Source: Thermocatellispora tengchongensis
GTDB taxonomy: Bacteria > Actinomycetota > Actinomycetes > Streptosporangiales > Streptosporangiaceae
Length of the DNA stretch: 64,000 bases
Assembly (NCBI RefSeq): GCF_014202315.1
Contig: NZ_JACHGN010000003.1
Coordinates: 124,001 to 188,000, forward strand
Reading direction: 5' to 3'
Shown here piece by piece: positions 36,175 through 44,393 of this stretch (positions within the stretch are counted from its first letter, which is position 1; each line of letters opens with the position of its first letter). A model generated the notes under the pieces. The model saw nothing but the letters and a program-made list of their open reading frames with translations, ran no database searches and was not told where the DNA came from. The position numbers and the translations under genes are program-made.

Positions 36175-36540
36175 GTGACCGCACGAGGGATCACCGAGCC
36201 CGCCTTCCTGGTCCTCACCGCGCTGGCGGACGAGGCCAGGCACGGCTACGGCATCGTCGGCGAGGTCGAGCGGCTCTCCGGCGGCCGGATACGCATGCCG
36301 GTCGGCACCCTGTACGGCGTGCTCGACCGGCTCAGTGGCGACGGGCTGGTCGAGCTGGACCGCGAGGAGGTCCAGCAGGGGCGGCTGCGCCGCTACTACC
36401 GGCTGACCGAGGCGGGAGCCGGGGCGCTCGACGCGGAGGCCGCGCGGCTGGCCGCGAACGTACGGGCGGCGCGGGAGCGGCTGCGGGCGCGCGGCCTGGC
36501 GCGCCACCGGCCCGCCTGGGAAGGCGGAGGACCGGCATGA
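36175..36540 (+). CDS. PadR-family transcriptional regulator
   Basis: 121-residue PadR winged-helix protein: ITEPAFLVLTALADEARHGYGIVGEVERLSGGRIRMPVGTLYGVLDRL, then the wing and YYRLTEAGAGAL, with a C-terminal dimerisation helix. GTG 36175 is chosen because the family starts here, just after the operator. It normally represses its own operon and is released by a small molecule. The stop overlaps the ATG of the next small frame. Confidence 0.92.
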   Translation: MTARGITEPAFLVLTALADEARHGYGIVGEVERLSGGRIRMPVGTLYGVLDRLSGDGLVELDREEVQQGRLRRYYRLTEAGAGALDAEAARLAANVRAARERLRARGLARHRPAWEGGGPA

Positions 36541-36645
36541 GCACGGGGAGGCGGAGGGCCGGTGTGAGCGCCGGGAGGCGGTGGACCGGCGTGAGTGCCG
36601 GGGGGCGGAGGGCCTGTGTGAGTGCCGTGCCGAGGGGTGGTGAGC
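36537..36645. repeat. 27-bp tandem repeat at the padR 3' end
   Basis: About four units resembling GTGAGCGCCGGGAGGCGG plus nine more bases, starting exactly at the ATGA junction. Each unit carries a GTGAG and an internal GGGAGG, so each duplicates a ribosome site and start codon. Length 27 keeps the frame open. Confidence 0.75.
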
Positions 36646-36734
36646 CCGTCGTGGGGGCGGCCCGTACGGGGTGCGCTCCCGCCCGCCGAGGGCGTCGTGT
36701 GGGTGGACCAATGGGAGTGAAGGGCAGTCGATGA
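36537..36734 (+). CDS. Possible 65-aa Arg/Gly-rich small protein built of 9-residue repeats
   Basis: The frame starts at an ATG overlapping the padR stop and ends in a TGA overlapping the ATG of the membrane-protein gene, so all three genes would be coupled. The first half is about four 9-residue units (VSAGRRWTG, VSAGGRRAC, VSAVPRGGE) encoded by 27-bp DNA repeats. No domain. It may be a repeat-generated spacer whose translation only couples its neighbours. Confidence 0.35.
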   Translation: MSTGRRRAGVSAGRRWTGVSAGGRRACVSAVPRGGEPVVGAARTGCAPARRGRRVGGPMGVKGSR

Positions 36735-37714
36735 GCAGTCTTCTTGAGGATCGCTACCGGTTCCTGCTGCGCATGCTGCCGCGGTCGTACCGGGCCGGCG
36801 GGCGCGAGGAGGAGATGCTCGCGACCTACATGGAGGGGGCGGGCGAGTCCGAGGAGGCGCTGCTCGGCCGGCCGCGCTGGGCGGAGGCGCGGGCCATCGC
36901 CGCCCTCGCCGTACGTGTGCGGCTCGGCGGTGCGGGCGCCACCGCGCGCTCCCTGGCGAGCGGGCGCGTGGTGCGGTGGATCGCCCTGCTCGGCGTGGCG
37001 GGCAACGCCGTCACGACCGGCCACGAGTTCCTGGCCGGCCTCGCCCGGGGGGCGGACCTCGCCCCGCTCGACGCGCTGATCCCGCTGGGCTGGGCGGCGG
37101 CCTTCTGCCTGCTGGCCGGCGGCCGGCCGCGCGCGGCGCGGATCGTCGTGCTGCCCGTCCTGCTCGCGCAGGTGGCGGTGATGTCCGCCTGGCAGGACGC
37201 CGGGGCGGCGCTGAGCAGTGTGCCGTCGGCCGCGTTCACCGTGGCGTGGCTGCTCATGACGGCCGTGCCCGCGCTGGCCCTGGTGGCGGGCTACCACCGC
37301 GACGCGCCGCCGCCCTCGCGCCGCTGGCTCGCGCTCCTGCCCGCCGGGCTCGCCTTCGCCGCCGCCTGGACGCTGCTGCCGGGCTGGCACCCCGCCGACG
37401 AGGCGTACGCGGTCGCGCTGGTCGGCGCGGCGGCCTACCTGCACGCGGGCGCGCTGCGGCGGCGTGCCGCGCCCGACGGGGCCGCCTCGCTCGCGCTCGC
37501 CGCGCTGGGGCTGCCGGTCCTGCTCGCCAGTGCCGCGTCCGTGGACGGCCGGCTCGCCGCCCAGGGCGACGGCCCCTACGCTCCGTACGCGGCGGCGATC
37601 GCGGTCGGCGTGACCGTGCTGCTGGCCGTGGCCGTGGCGGCGCTGCTGGTGACCGGCGTACGGTTCCTCGCCCGGCTCCCGGCCGCCGGCCCGGCCAGCC
37701 CCGCTCCCGCCTGA
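36731..37714 (+). CDS. PadR-associated multi-pass membrane protein
   Basis: 327 residues. A cytoplasmic N-terminal helical segment (residues 1-55, RYRFLLRMLPRSYRAGGREEEMLATYMEGA) resembles the short prefix domain found in membrane partners of PadR regulators, followed by about eight to nine TM segments. Likely a sensor or permease-like partner; substrate unknown. ATG 36731 overlaps the preceding small frame. Confidence 0.75.
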   Translation: MSSLLEDRYRFLLRMLPRSYRAGGREEEMLATYMEGAGESEEALLGRPRWAEARAIAALAVRVRLGGAGATARSLASGRVVRWIALLGVAGNAVTTGHEFLAGLARGADLAPLDALIPLGWAAAFCLLAGGRPRAARIVVLPVLLAQVAVMSAWQDAGAALSSVPSAAFTVAWLLMTAVPALALVAGYHRDAPPPSRRWLALLPAGLAFAAAWTLLPGWHPADEAYAVALVGAAAYLHAGALRRRAAPDGAASLALAALGLPVLLASAASVDGRLAAQGDGPYAPYAAAIAVGVTVLLAVAVAALLVTGVRFLARLPAAGPASPAPA

Positions 37715-37736
37715 CGCCGCCGGGGACGGCCCCCCG

Positions 37737-40136
37737 TCACCAGAGGCCCGGCGGGAGCCATGGCGGCCGGTCGCCGCGGCCGCCCTGATCCTCTCGGCCC
37801 TGATTCTCTCGGCCCCGGTCCCGTCGGTCCTGGTCCCGTCGGTCCTGGTCCCGTCGGTCCTGGTCCCATCGGTCCTGGTCCCAGCGGTTTCGGTCTCGGT
37901 GGCCGGGCCGGTCCCAGGGCGGCCAGAGCCCGTCGAAGAGGTTGCGCTCGAAGCGGCGGCGGCCCCGGGCCTCCGAGCGGTCGTCGTCGCCCCGTTCCCC
38001 GCGCTCGCGGTCCTCGGCGTCCTCCAGGCCGGGCGTGTGGCCGCCGCCGAAGCGGCCCATGTCGGGGCCGTGGAAGCCGCGCGGCTCGGTGTCGCGCAGC
38101 GCCCGCGACATCGACTCCACCCAGATCGGGCCCGGCAGCGTCGCGCCCTGCACCGAGCCGTAGTACCGGCCGCCGATCTCCACCCCGCGCAGCGGGTACT
38201 TGTACGACCCGCGGATGTCGCCCACGCTCACCGCCGCCGCCAGGTCGGGGGTGTAGCCGGCGAACCAGGCCGAGGTGTAGCCGTTGTTGGTGCCGGTCTT
38301 GCCCGCGGCGGGCCTGCCGATGTCCTGGCCGCGCATGGTGCCCTCGGTGAAGACGCCCTGGAGCACGTGGTTGACCGCGTCGGCGACCTCGGGCTCGATG
38401 GCCTGCCGGCAGCTCGGCGGGATCGGGGTGCGGCGGCCGTCGCGCTCGATGATCTCCAGGACCGCGATCGGGCGGCAGTACCTGCCCCGCGCGGCGAAGG
38501 AGGCGAAGGAGGCGGCGACCGTGAGCGGGTCCATCTCGTTGACGCCGAGGGTGAAGGTGGGCACCTCGCGCAGCGGCTTGCCGTCGGCGCGGGCGATGCC
38601 GAGCTTGCGCGCCGTGCGCACCACGTCGCACAGGCCCACCTTCTGCTCCAGCATCATGAAGAAGATGTTCACCGACTTCCAGGTGCCGGTGGAGATGCTG
38701 TGCGGCCCGCCCTCGCCCTCGCCGCCGGCGTTGTGGATGGTGGTGCCGGGCGAGTTCACCCCGCGCCCGGCGCAGTCGCGGTAGCCGGAGGCCGGCGAGA
38801 AGGCGCCCGGGGTGTCGAAGCCCTGGTCGAACCGCCAGCCCTCGCCCAGCGCCGTGGCCAGGGTGTACACCTTGAACGTCGAGCCCGCCTGCAGGCCGAG
38901 CCCGCCGCCGTGCTTGACGTCCACCGGCAGGTTGTAGGTGGTGCGCGGCCCCTTCTTGGCGCCGCCCTTGTTGCTGCCGTACTTCTTGCTCGCCGCCAGG
39001 GCCAGGATGCGGCCGGTGCCCGGCTCCACCATCGCCTCGGCCGCCACCTGGTCGTCCTTCGGGTGCACCCACTCGGAGATGGCCCGTTCCGCGGCCCGCT
39101 GCGCGCGCCGGTCCAGGGTCGTGCGCAGCACCAGCCCGCCCTGGTTCAGGCGGCGCTCGCGCTCGGCCCGGGTGTGCCCGAAAGCGGGGTTGGACAGCAG
39201 CTCAAGCTGGACGTACCTGCAGAAGAACGGCGACTCGCTCTCGTAGCAGCCGCCCGGCTCGGGCCGCAGCCGGATGCCCAAAGGCTCCCGTTTGGCCGCC
39301 GCGGCCTGGGCCGGCGTGATCGCCTTGACCTCGGCCATCCGGTCGAGCACCAGGTCGCGCCGCTGCTTGAGCCGGGCGCGCCGGGCCTCGCCGAGGGCGG
39401 GGTCGGTGGCGTTCGGCGTGCGGATCGCGCCCGCCAGCGTCGCCGCCTGCGGCAGCGTGAGCCGGTCGGCGGTGGTGGAGAAGAACCGCCGGGCCGCGGC
39501 CTCGACCCCGAACGCCCCGGCGCCGAAGTAGTTGATGTTGAGGTAGCGCTCCAGGATCTCGTCCTTGGTGTACTTCTTCTCCAGGGCGAGCGCCAGGCGC
39601 AGCTCGGTGATCTTGCGTTGCAGGTTCGGCGCCCGCGCCCGGTCGCGCTCGGCCTGCGTCTCGGCGCTCTGCACCAGCAGGTTCTTCACGAGCTGCTGGG
39701 TCAGCGACGAGCCGCCCTGCTTGATGTTCCCGGCGCGGGCGTTGGCGATCAGCGCCCGGATCGTGCCGCGGACGTCCATGCCGGCGTGCTCGTAGAAGCG
39801 GGCGTCCTCGATGGCCACGATCGCCTTGCGCATCACCGGGGCCACCTTGGCCAGCGGGACGGCCGTCCGGTTCTCGTAGTAGAACTGGGCGAACTGGCGG
39901 CCGTCGCGGTCCAGCAGCCGGGTGCGCAGGGGGAGCGGCTCCTCGTGAGGCGGGGCCGGGAGGTCGGTGAACGTGCGCGCCACGCCCTTGACGACCAGCC
40001 CGGCCCCGCCGACCGCGGGCAGCAGTATCGCCGCCGCGATCACCCCGCCGAGCGCGCCCGCCAGGCCGAGCCCGGCCAGGGCGCGCCGCCGTCCTCGCGC
40101 ATCGACGGTGTCATGCCGGGTACCGCGGGATCTCAC
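37737..40136 (-). CDS. Bifunctional class A penicillin-binding protein (GT51 and transpeptidase)
   Basis: 799-residue peptidoglycan synthase. N-terminal TM (LAGLGLAGALGGVIAAAILLP), GT51 glycosyltransferase with EDARFYEHAG, GGSSLTQQLVKN and KITELRLALALE, then the transpeptidase: S419 in GSTFK, the SVN-like motif, and KTGTNNG. It polymerises lipid II and cross-links stem peptides outside the membrane. The C-terminal tail (about 715-799) is Arg/Asp/Gln-rich with repeated DQDRR, from a 15-bp DNA repeat. The GTG start has no clear Shine-Dalgarno. Confidence 0.95.
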   Translation of the reverse strand: MRSRGTRHDTVDARGRRRALAGLGLAGALGGVIAAAILLPAVGGAGLVVKGVARTFTDLPAPPHEEPLPLRTRLLDRDGRQFAQFYYENRTAVPLAKVAPVMRKAIVAIEDARFYEHAGMDVRGTIRALIANARAGNIKQGGSSLTQQLVKNLLVQSAETQAERDRARAPNLQRKITELRLALALEKKYTKDEILERYLNINYFGAGAFGVEAAARRFFSTTADRLTLPQAATLAGAIRTPNATDPALGEARRARLKQRRDLVLDRMAEVKAITPAQAAAAKREPLGIRLRPEPGGCYESESPFFCRYVQLELLSNPAFGHTRAERERRLNQGGLVLRTTLDRRAQRAAERAISEWVHPKDDQVAAEAMVEPGTGRILALAASKKYGSNKGGAKKGPRTTYNLPVDVKHGGGLGLQAGSTFKVYTLATALGEGWRFDQGFDTPGAFSPASGYRDCAGRGVNSPGTTIHNAGGEGEGGPHSISTGTWKSVNIFFMMLEQKVGLCDVVRTARKLGIARADGKPLREVPTFTLGVNEMDPLTVAASFASFAARGRYCRPIAVLEIIERDGRRTPIPPSCRQAIEPEVADAVNHVLQGVFTEGTMRGQDIGRPAAGKTGTNNGYTSAWFAGYTPDLAAAVSVGDIRGSYKYPLRGVEIGGRYYGSVQGATLPGPIWVESMSRALRDTEPRGFHGPDMGRFGGGHTPGLEDAEDRERGERGDDDRSEARGRRRFERNLFDGLWPPWDRPGHRDRNRWDQDRWDQDRRDQDRRDQDRRDRGRENQGREDQGGRGDRPPWLPPGLW
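37815..37890. repeat. 15-bp tandem repeat in the PBP C-terminal tail
   Basis: Five copies of CGGTCCTGGTCCCGT with few changes, encoding RDQDR/WDQDR on the minus strand. In frame, so copy number may vary without truncating the protein. Confidence 0.8.
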
Positions 40137-40263
40137 GAGAGAGAAGGTGCGACCGGACGATCAGCACCAAACCCCCGTCCGCCCGTTCTTTACCTGCCGC
40201 GCCCGACCTTTACCCGGCGTATCCGGGCATATCTCGGCATTCGGTACGGTGCGCCGCCGGAGA

Positions 40264-41592
40264 TCAGGACTCGGGCGCCACCGCCCGCATCTCGCGGCTG
40301 ATCTTCAGCCCCAGGGAGGCGAACTGCTCGAAGGGCCGGTGGTAGCCCCGCTCGATGTGGTGCACGCCGCGCAGCGTGGAGGTGCCCTCGGCTGCCGCGG
40401 CGGCGAGGACGGCCGAGAAGCCGGCGCGGATGTCGGGCAGGGTCACGTCGGCGCCGCGCAGCTTGGACACGCCGCGCACGACGGCGGAGTGCTTGGCGTT
40501 GGTGTCGTGGTACCGGCACGCGGGCCCGCCCAGGCACACGTCGAACACCTCGATCTCGCAGCCCATCTTCTGCAGCGCGGGCACGTACACCAGGCGGTTC
40601 TCGAAGACGGTCTCGTGCAGCACCGACATGCCCTGGCTCTGGGTGAACAGCACCATCAGCGGGGTCTGCCAGTCGGTCATGAACCCCGGGTGGGTGTCGG
40701 TCTGCACCGCGGCCTGCCGCAGCCCCGCGGGGGCGGAGGCCGACAGCCAGTCGTCGGTGATGTCCACCTGGGCGCCCATGCGGGCCAGGGTGGTGATCGC
40801 GGTCACCAGGCGGTCCTGCGGGCAGCCGTGCACCCGCACCTGGCCGCCGGTGATCAGGCCGGCGACGAGGTAGGAGAACGCCTCGATGCGGTCGCCGACC
40901 AGCCAGGTGGAGGCCCCGCGCAGCGACTCCACGCCCTCGATCACGATCCGCCGGTCGGGGCTCAGCTCGATGCGCGCGCCCATGCGCTGCAGGAACAGCG
41001 CCAGCTCGACGACCTCGGGCTCGGTGGCCGCGCCCTTGAGCACGGTCTTGCCCTCGGCCAGCACCGCGGTCATCAGCACCGTCTCGGTGGCGCCCACGCT
41101 GGGGTAGGGCAGCTCGATCCGGGTGCCGTGCAGGCGCTTGGCCTTGGCGGTGATGCCGGTGTCGCCGACCTCGACCTCGGCGCCCATCGCGCGCAGCGCG
41201 TCCACGTGGAAGTTCACCGGGCGGCGCCCGATCGGGTCGCCCCCGACCAGCGGCACGTACGCCTCGCCCGCGAGGTGCAGCAGCGGGCCGAGCATGAGGA
41301 TCGGAATCCGGTTCAGCCCGGTGAACGCCTCGGGCACCCGGGGCTGGATCACCGGTCCCCGCGCCACCGTGATCTCCCGCTGGGTGATCTCCACGTCGAT
41401 GCCGAGCGCGCGCAGCATCGCCGCGGTGATCTCGACCTCGCCCACCTCGGGCGCGTTCTGGATCGTGCTCTCCCCCGTGCCGAGCATGGCCGCGACCATG
41501 TGCTTGGACACGCCGTTCTTGGACCCCCGAACCTCCACGTCTCCGCGCAACGGACCCGAGGGCTCGATCAACCAGACCTCTTCTTCTTTCAC
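40264..41592 (-). CDS. murA: MurA-family enolpyruvyl transferase with Asp at the fosfomycin-target position
   Basis: 442-residue EPT-fold enzyme related to UDP-GlcNAc 1-carboxyvinyltransferase, first step of peptidoglycan synthesis. The active-site loop reads VGGDPIGRRPVNFH: D119 replaces the usual Cys that fosfomycin alkylates, as in mycobacterial MurA. Other motifs: GSKNGVSKHMVAAML, ATETVLMTAVLAEG, DIRAGFSAVLAAAAAEG. GTG 41592 matches the family start; upstream frame sequence is unrelated. It may be the main or a second paralogue; the rest of the genome is not visible. Confidence 0.88.
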   Translation of the reverse strand: MKEEEVWLIEPSGPLRGDVEVRGSKNGVSKHMVAAMLGTGESTIQNAPEVGEVEITAAMLRALGIDVEITQREITVARGPVIQPRVPEAFTGLNRIPILMLGPLLHLAGEAYVPLVGGDPIGRRPVNFHVDALRAMGAEVEVGDTGITAKAKRLHGTRIELPYPSVGATETVLMTAVLAEGKTVLKGAATEPEVVELALFLQRMGARIELSPDRRIVIEGVESLRGASTWLVGDRIEAFSYLVAGLITGGQVRVHGCPQDRLVTAITTLARMGAQVDITDDWLSASAPAGLRQAAVQTDTHPGFMTDWQTPLMVLFTQSQGMSVLHETVFENRLVYVPALQKMGCEIEVFDVCLGGPACRYHDTNAKHSAVVRGVSKLRGADVTLPDIRAGFSAVLAAAAAEGTSTLRGVHHIERGYHRPFEQFASLGLKISREMRAVAPES

Positions 41593-41729
41593 GGTGCACC
41601 AGCCTAACCGTCCGGGCCACGGCGATCCCGATGCGTGCGAGCGTGGTTCTATAGCATCGGACTGGTCAGCACAATGAGCCGTTTTCACCTCAGTAACCGG
41701 GGTTCCGGCTCGCGGCGAGGGGAGGTCAA

Positions 41730-42248
41730 TTGCGGCATTTGCGGGACTTCGCCGCCACTGTGCTGATCCTGGCGGTCGCCGGTGTCGCCGCCGGGCTGCT
41801 GTGGTCGTACGTCGCGCCGCGCGCGCCGTACGTGCCCACTGACGGTGGGCTGGTCCTCGCCGACGCCTCCACGCAGTCGCTGATCGCGGCCGACGGCTGG
41901 TTCGCCGTGATCACCGGCGGCGCCGGGATCGTGTGCGGCGTCGCCGCGTTCGCGATCGGGCGCGACCGGCTGACCATGGTGCTGAGCCTGGCCGGGGGCG
42001 GGCTGCTGGCCGGGTTCCTGGCCCGGTGGATCGGCGGCGCGGTCAACCTGGGCACGCCCAGCGTGTCGGCGTCGGGGGTGACCGGGCACGTCGTGCCGGG
42101 GAGCCTGGGCCTGACCGCGACCGGCGTGATCGTGAGCTGGCCGCTGCTGGCGGTGGCGGTCTTCGGGCTGATGGTCGGCTTCGGCACCTACCGCGACACG
42201 CCGCCGCCGCCCCCGCCGCTGGACGGCACCTACGACCTCAGCCGCTGA
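41730..42248 (+). CDS. Conserved membrane protein of unknown function
   Basis: 172 residues with four TM segments (about 8-27, 55-78, 82-103, 127-152) and a short C-terminal Pro run. A TTG start with GGGGAGG 5-10 bases upstream; no other good start in frame. Divergent from murA across 137 bases containing a TATAGCAT that may be a -10. Ends 11 bases inside the convergent amidase gene. Family not recognised with confidence. Confidence 0.75.
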   Translation: MRHLRDFAATVLILAVAGVAAGLLWSYVAPRAPYVPTDGGLVLADASTQSLIAADGWFAVITGGAGIVCGVAAFAIGRDRLTMVLSLAGGGLLAGFLARWIGGAVNLGTPSVSASGVTGHVVPGSLGLTATGVIVSWPLLAVAVFGLMVGFGTYRDTPPPPPPLDGTYDLSR

Positions 42249-43686
42249 CGCCGTCCGCGCCGCCCGGCCCGCCGGGCACAGGCGCGTCGAGCACCGGCGG
42301 CCTGCGCGCGGCGTGGCCGGTCGCGCGCTCGAAGGCGGCGGCCACGCGCAGCACCTCCAGGTCGGCGTACGGGCGCCCGACGATCTGCACCCCGACCGGC
42401 AGCCCGCCGGGGGTGAACCCGCACGGCACGGAGGCCGCCGGCGCGTGCAGCACGCTGATCCAGTACGCCGAGCGCATCCACGCCAGGTAGTCGGGCATAA
42501 CCCGCCCCGCCACCTCGGTCACGTACGGCTGCTCGACCGGGAACGGCGGCACCTGGCTGACCGGCGCGATCAGCACGTCGTACTCGTCCCAGAAGGCGCT
42601 CATGCGGGCGAACAGCCCGCTGCGCAGCCGCTCGGCGCGGGCCAGGTCGGCGGCGGTCACCTCGCGTCCCCTGGCGACGTTCCAGCGCACGTTCTCGCCC
42701 AGCTCCTCCTGCGGCAGCTCGCCGTACGACAGGGCGTAGTACCAGGCGCGGTAGATCCGGAACGCGTCCTCGGCGGCCGAGAGGTCCAGCTCGACCGGCT
42801 CCACCCGCGCCCCCAGCTTCTCGAACACGGCGGGCGCGGTGCCGGTCACGGCCGCCGTCGCCGGGTCCACGGGCAGCCCGCCCAGGTCGGCGCTCCAGGC
42901 CACCCGGAGCCCGGTGACGTCCGGGTCGAGCGGGCGGGCGAACGCCGAGCCGTCGTCGGTCACGGTCAGCGGCACCGCCGGGTCGTACCCGGAGATCACG
43001 CTCATCATCAGCGCCAGGTCGCCCGCGGTGCGCGCCATGGGGCCCGCCACGCCCAGGGTGTACCAGGCGGCGACGGCGCTGGGCGCGGCCACCCGGCCGG
43101 GCGTGGGCCGCAGCCCGGCGACGTTGCAGAAGGAGGCGGGGTTGCGCAGCGAGCCGCCCATGTCGGAGCCGTCGGCCAGGGCCACCATGCCGGTGGCCAG
43201 CGCCGCCGCGGCGCCGCCGCTGCTGCCGCCCGCGCTCTTGGTCAGGTCGTAGGGGTTGCGGGTGGCGCCGAACACCTCGTTGACGGTGTGGGAGCCGGTG
43301 CCGAACTCCGGGGTGTTGGTCTTGCCCAGCGTGATCGCGCCGGCGGCGCGCAGCTTGCGCACGACCGGCGCGTCGTGCGCGGGCACGTGCTCGGCGAACA
43401 GCCGCGAGCCGTACGTCGTGCGGATGCCGGCGGTGTCGGTCAGGTCCTTGTGGGCGACCGGCAGCCCGTGCAGCGGCCCGCGCGGACGCCCGGCGGCCAG
43501 CTCGGCGTCCGCCGCGGCGGCGTCGGCCAGCGCCCGCTCGGCGACCAGGGTGACGATCGCGTTCACCGCCCCGTTGACCTGCTCGACGCGGCGCAGGTGA
43601 GCCTCGGTCAGCTCCACCGCGGACACCTCGCGCCCGCGTACGAGCGCGGCCATCTCCGCCGCGGTCAGGTCGCACAGCTCGCTCAT
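42238..43686 (-). CDS. Amidase, amidase-signature family
   Basis: 482-residue hydrolase with the Ser-cisSer-Lys triad: K80 in VAHKDLTD, the Ser pair in SAGGSSGGAAAALATG and DMGGSLRNPASFCN. Hydrolyses C-N amide bonds; substrate undetermined. It is not clearly GatA: no gatB/gatC nearby and the C-terminal half differs. No signal peptide. Confidence 0.9.
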   Translation of the reverse strand: MSELCDLTAAEMAALVRGREVSAVELTEAHLRRVEQVNGAVNAIVTLVAERALADAAAADAELAAGRPRGPLHGLPVAHKDLTDTAGIRTTYGSRLFAEHVPAHDAPVVRKLRAAGAITLGKTNTPEFGTGSHTVNEVFGATRNPYDLTKSAGGSSGGAAAALATGMVALADGSDMGGSLRNPASFCNVAGLRPTPGRVAAPSAVAAWYTLGVAGPMARTAGDLALMMSVISGYDPAVPLTVTDDGSAFARPLDPDVTGLRVAWSADLGGLPVDPATAAVTGTAPAVFEKLGARVEPVELDLSAAEDAFRIYRAWYYALSYGELPQEELGENVRWNVARGREVTAADLARAERLRSGLFARMSAFWDEYDVLIAPVSQVPPFPVEQPYVTEVAGRVMPDYLAWMRSAYWISVLHAPAASVPCGFTPGGLPVGVQIVGRPYADLEVLRVAAAFERATGHAARRPPVLDAPVPGGPGGADGVSG

Positions 43687-43772
43687 CCCCGGCCCCCCGA
43701 TCCGTCGTGCCTCACCGCAGAGTCTGCCGCGCCCGGGGCCGGGCCCGCCTCGGCAAGGTTCGCCGACCGGGG

Positions 43773-44276
43773 CTAGCCCGCCTTGGCGATCGGGGCGGTG
43801 ACCGCCTTGATGAGGGCGATGAGGTTGCCGGGCGCGGTCTCGATCTGCAGCCCACGCCGCCCGGCGGAGAAGTAGATGGTCTCGAACCCGAGGGCCGACT
43901 CATCGACCACCGTCGGCAGCGCCCGGCGCTGGCCGAGAGGGCTGATGCCGCCCACGACGTACCCGGTGACCCGCTCCACCTTGGCGGCGTCGGCCATCGC
44001 GGCGCGCTTGCCGCCGCCGAGCGCGCCGGCGAGCGCCTTGAGGTCCAGTTTGCCCGCGACCGGCACCACCGCGACCGCCAGGTTCCCCTCGACCTCGGCG
44101 ACCAGCGTCTTGAAGATCCGCTCGTACGGCACGCCGAGCGCGTCGGCGGCCTCCTCGCCGTACGCCTGGGCGTTCGCGTCGTGCTCGTAGGGGTGCAGCG
44201 TGAACGGCAGCCCGGCCTGGGTCAGCGCCACGGTGGCGGGTGTGCCCTGCCCGCCCTTGCTCTTGGTCTTCGCCAC
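43773..44276 (-). CDS. ybaK: YbaK/EbsC-type Cys-tRNA(Pro) deacylase
   Basis: 167-residue single-domain editing protein that hydrolyses Cys misattached to tRNA-Pro. Family motifs: YGEEAADALGVPYERIFKTLVA, AVAVVPVAGKLDLKAL, GYVVGGISPLGQRRALPTVVDE. Length typical. Divergent from hisD, which starts 117 bases away. Confidence 0.93.
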   Translation of the reverse strand: MAKTKSKGGQGTPATVALTQAGLPFTLHPYEHDANAQAYGEEAADALGVPYERIFKTLVAEVEGNLAVAVVPVAGKLDLKALAGALGGGKRAAMADAAKVERVTGYVVGGISPLGQRRALPTVVDESALGFETIYFSAGRRGLQIETAPGNLIALIKAVTAPIAKAG

Positions 44277-44381
44277 AGGTCGGTAGCCTAATGCCGTGCC
44301 CGGCGCACCCCCACAATAGATCTACAGTGTAAAGGCCGTGTCCGGACAGCGGGCACGATAGGTGCAGGCGGTGGCACTCCG

Positions 44382-44393
44382 TAGACTATGAGG
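44382..44393 (+). promoter_or_regulatory. Candidate -10 element and leaderless start of the his operon
   Basis: TAGACT (44382-44387) fits an actinobacterial TANNNT -10 and ends 6 bases before GTG 44394. Transcription from it would begin at or near that GTG, making hisD leaderless. No clear -35 was seen. Confidence 0.4.

Noticed and set aside
36541-36730. Direct start of the PadR-associated membrane gene at 36537
   Set aside because: The 36537 frame differs from that of the membrane protein and ends at 36734.
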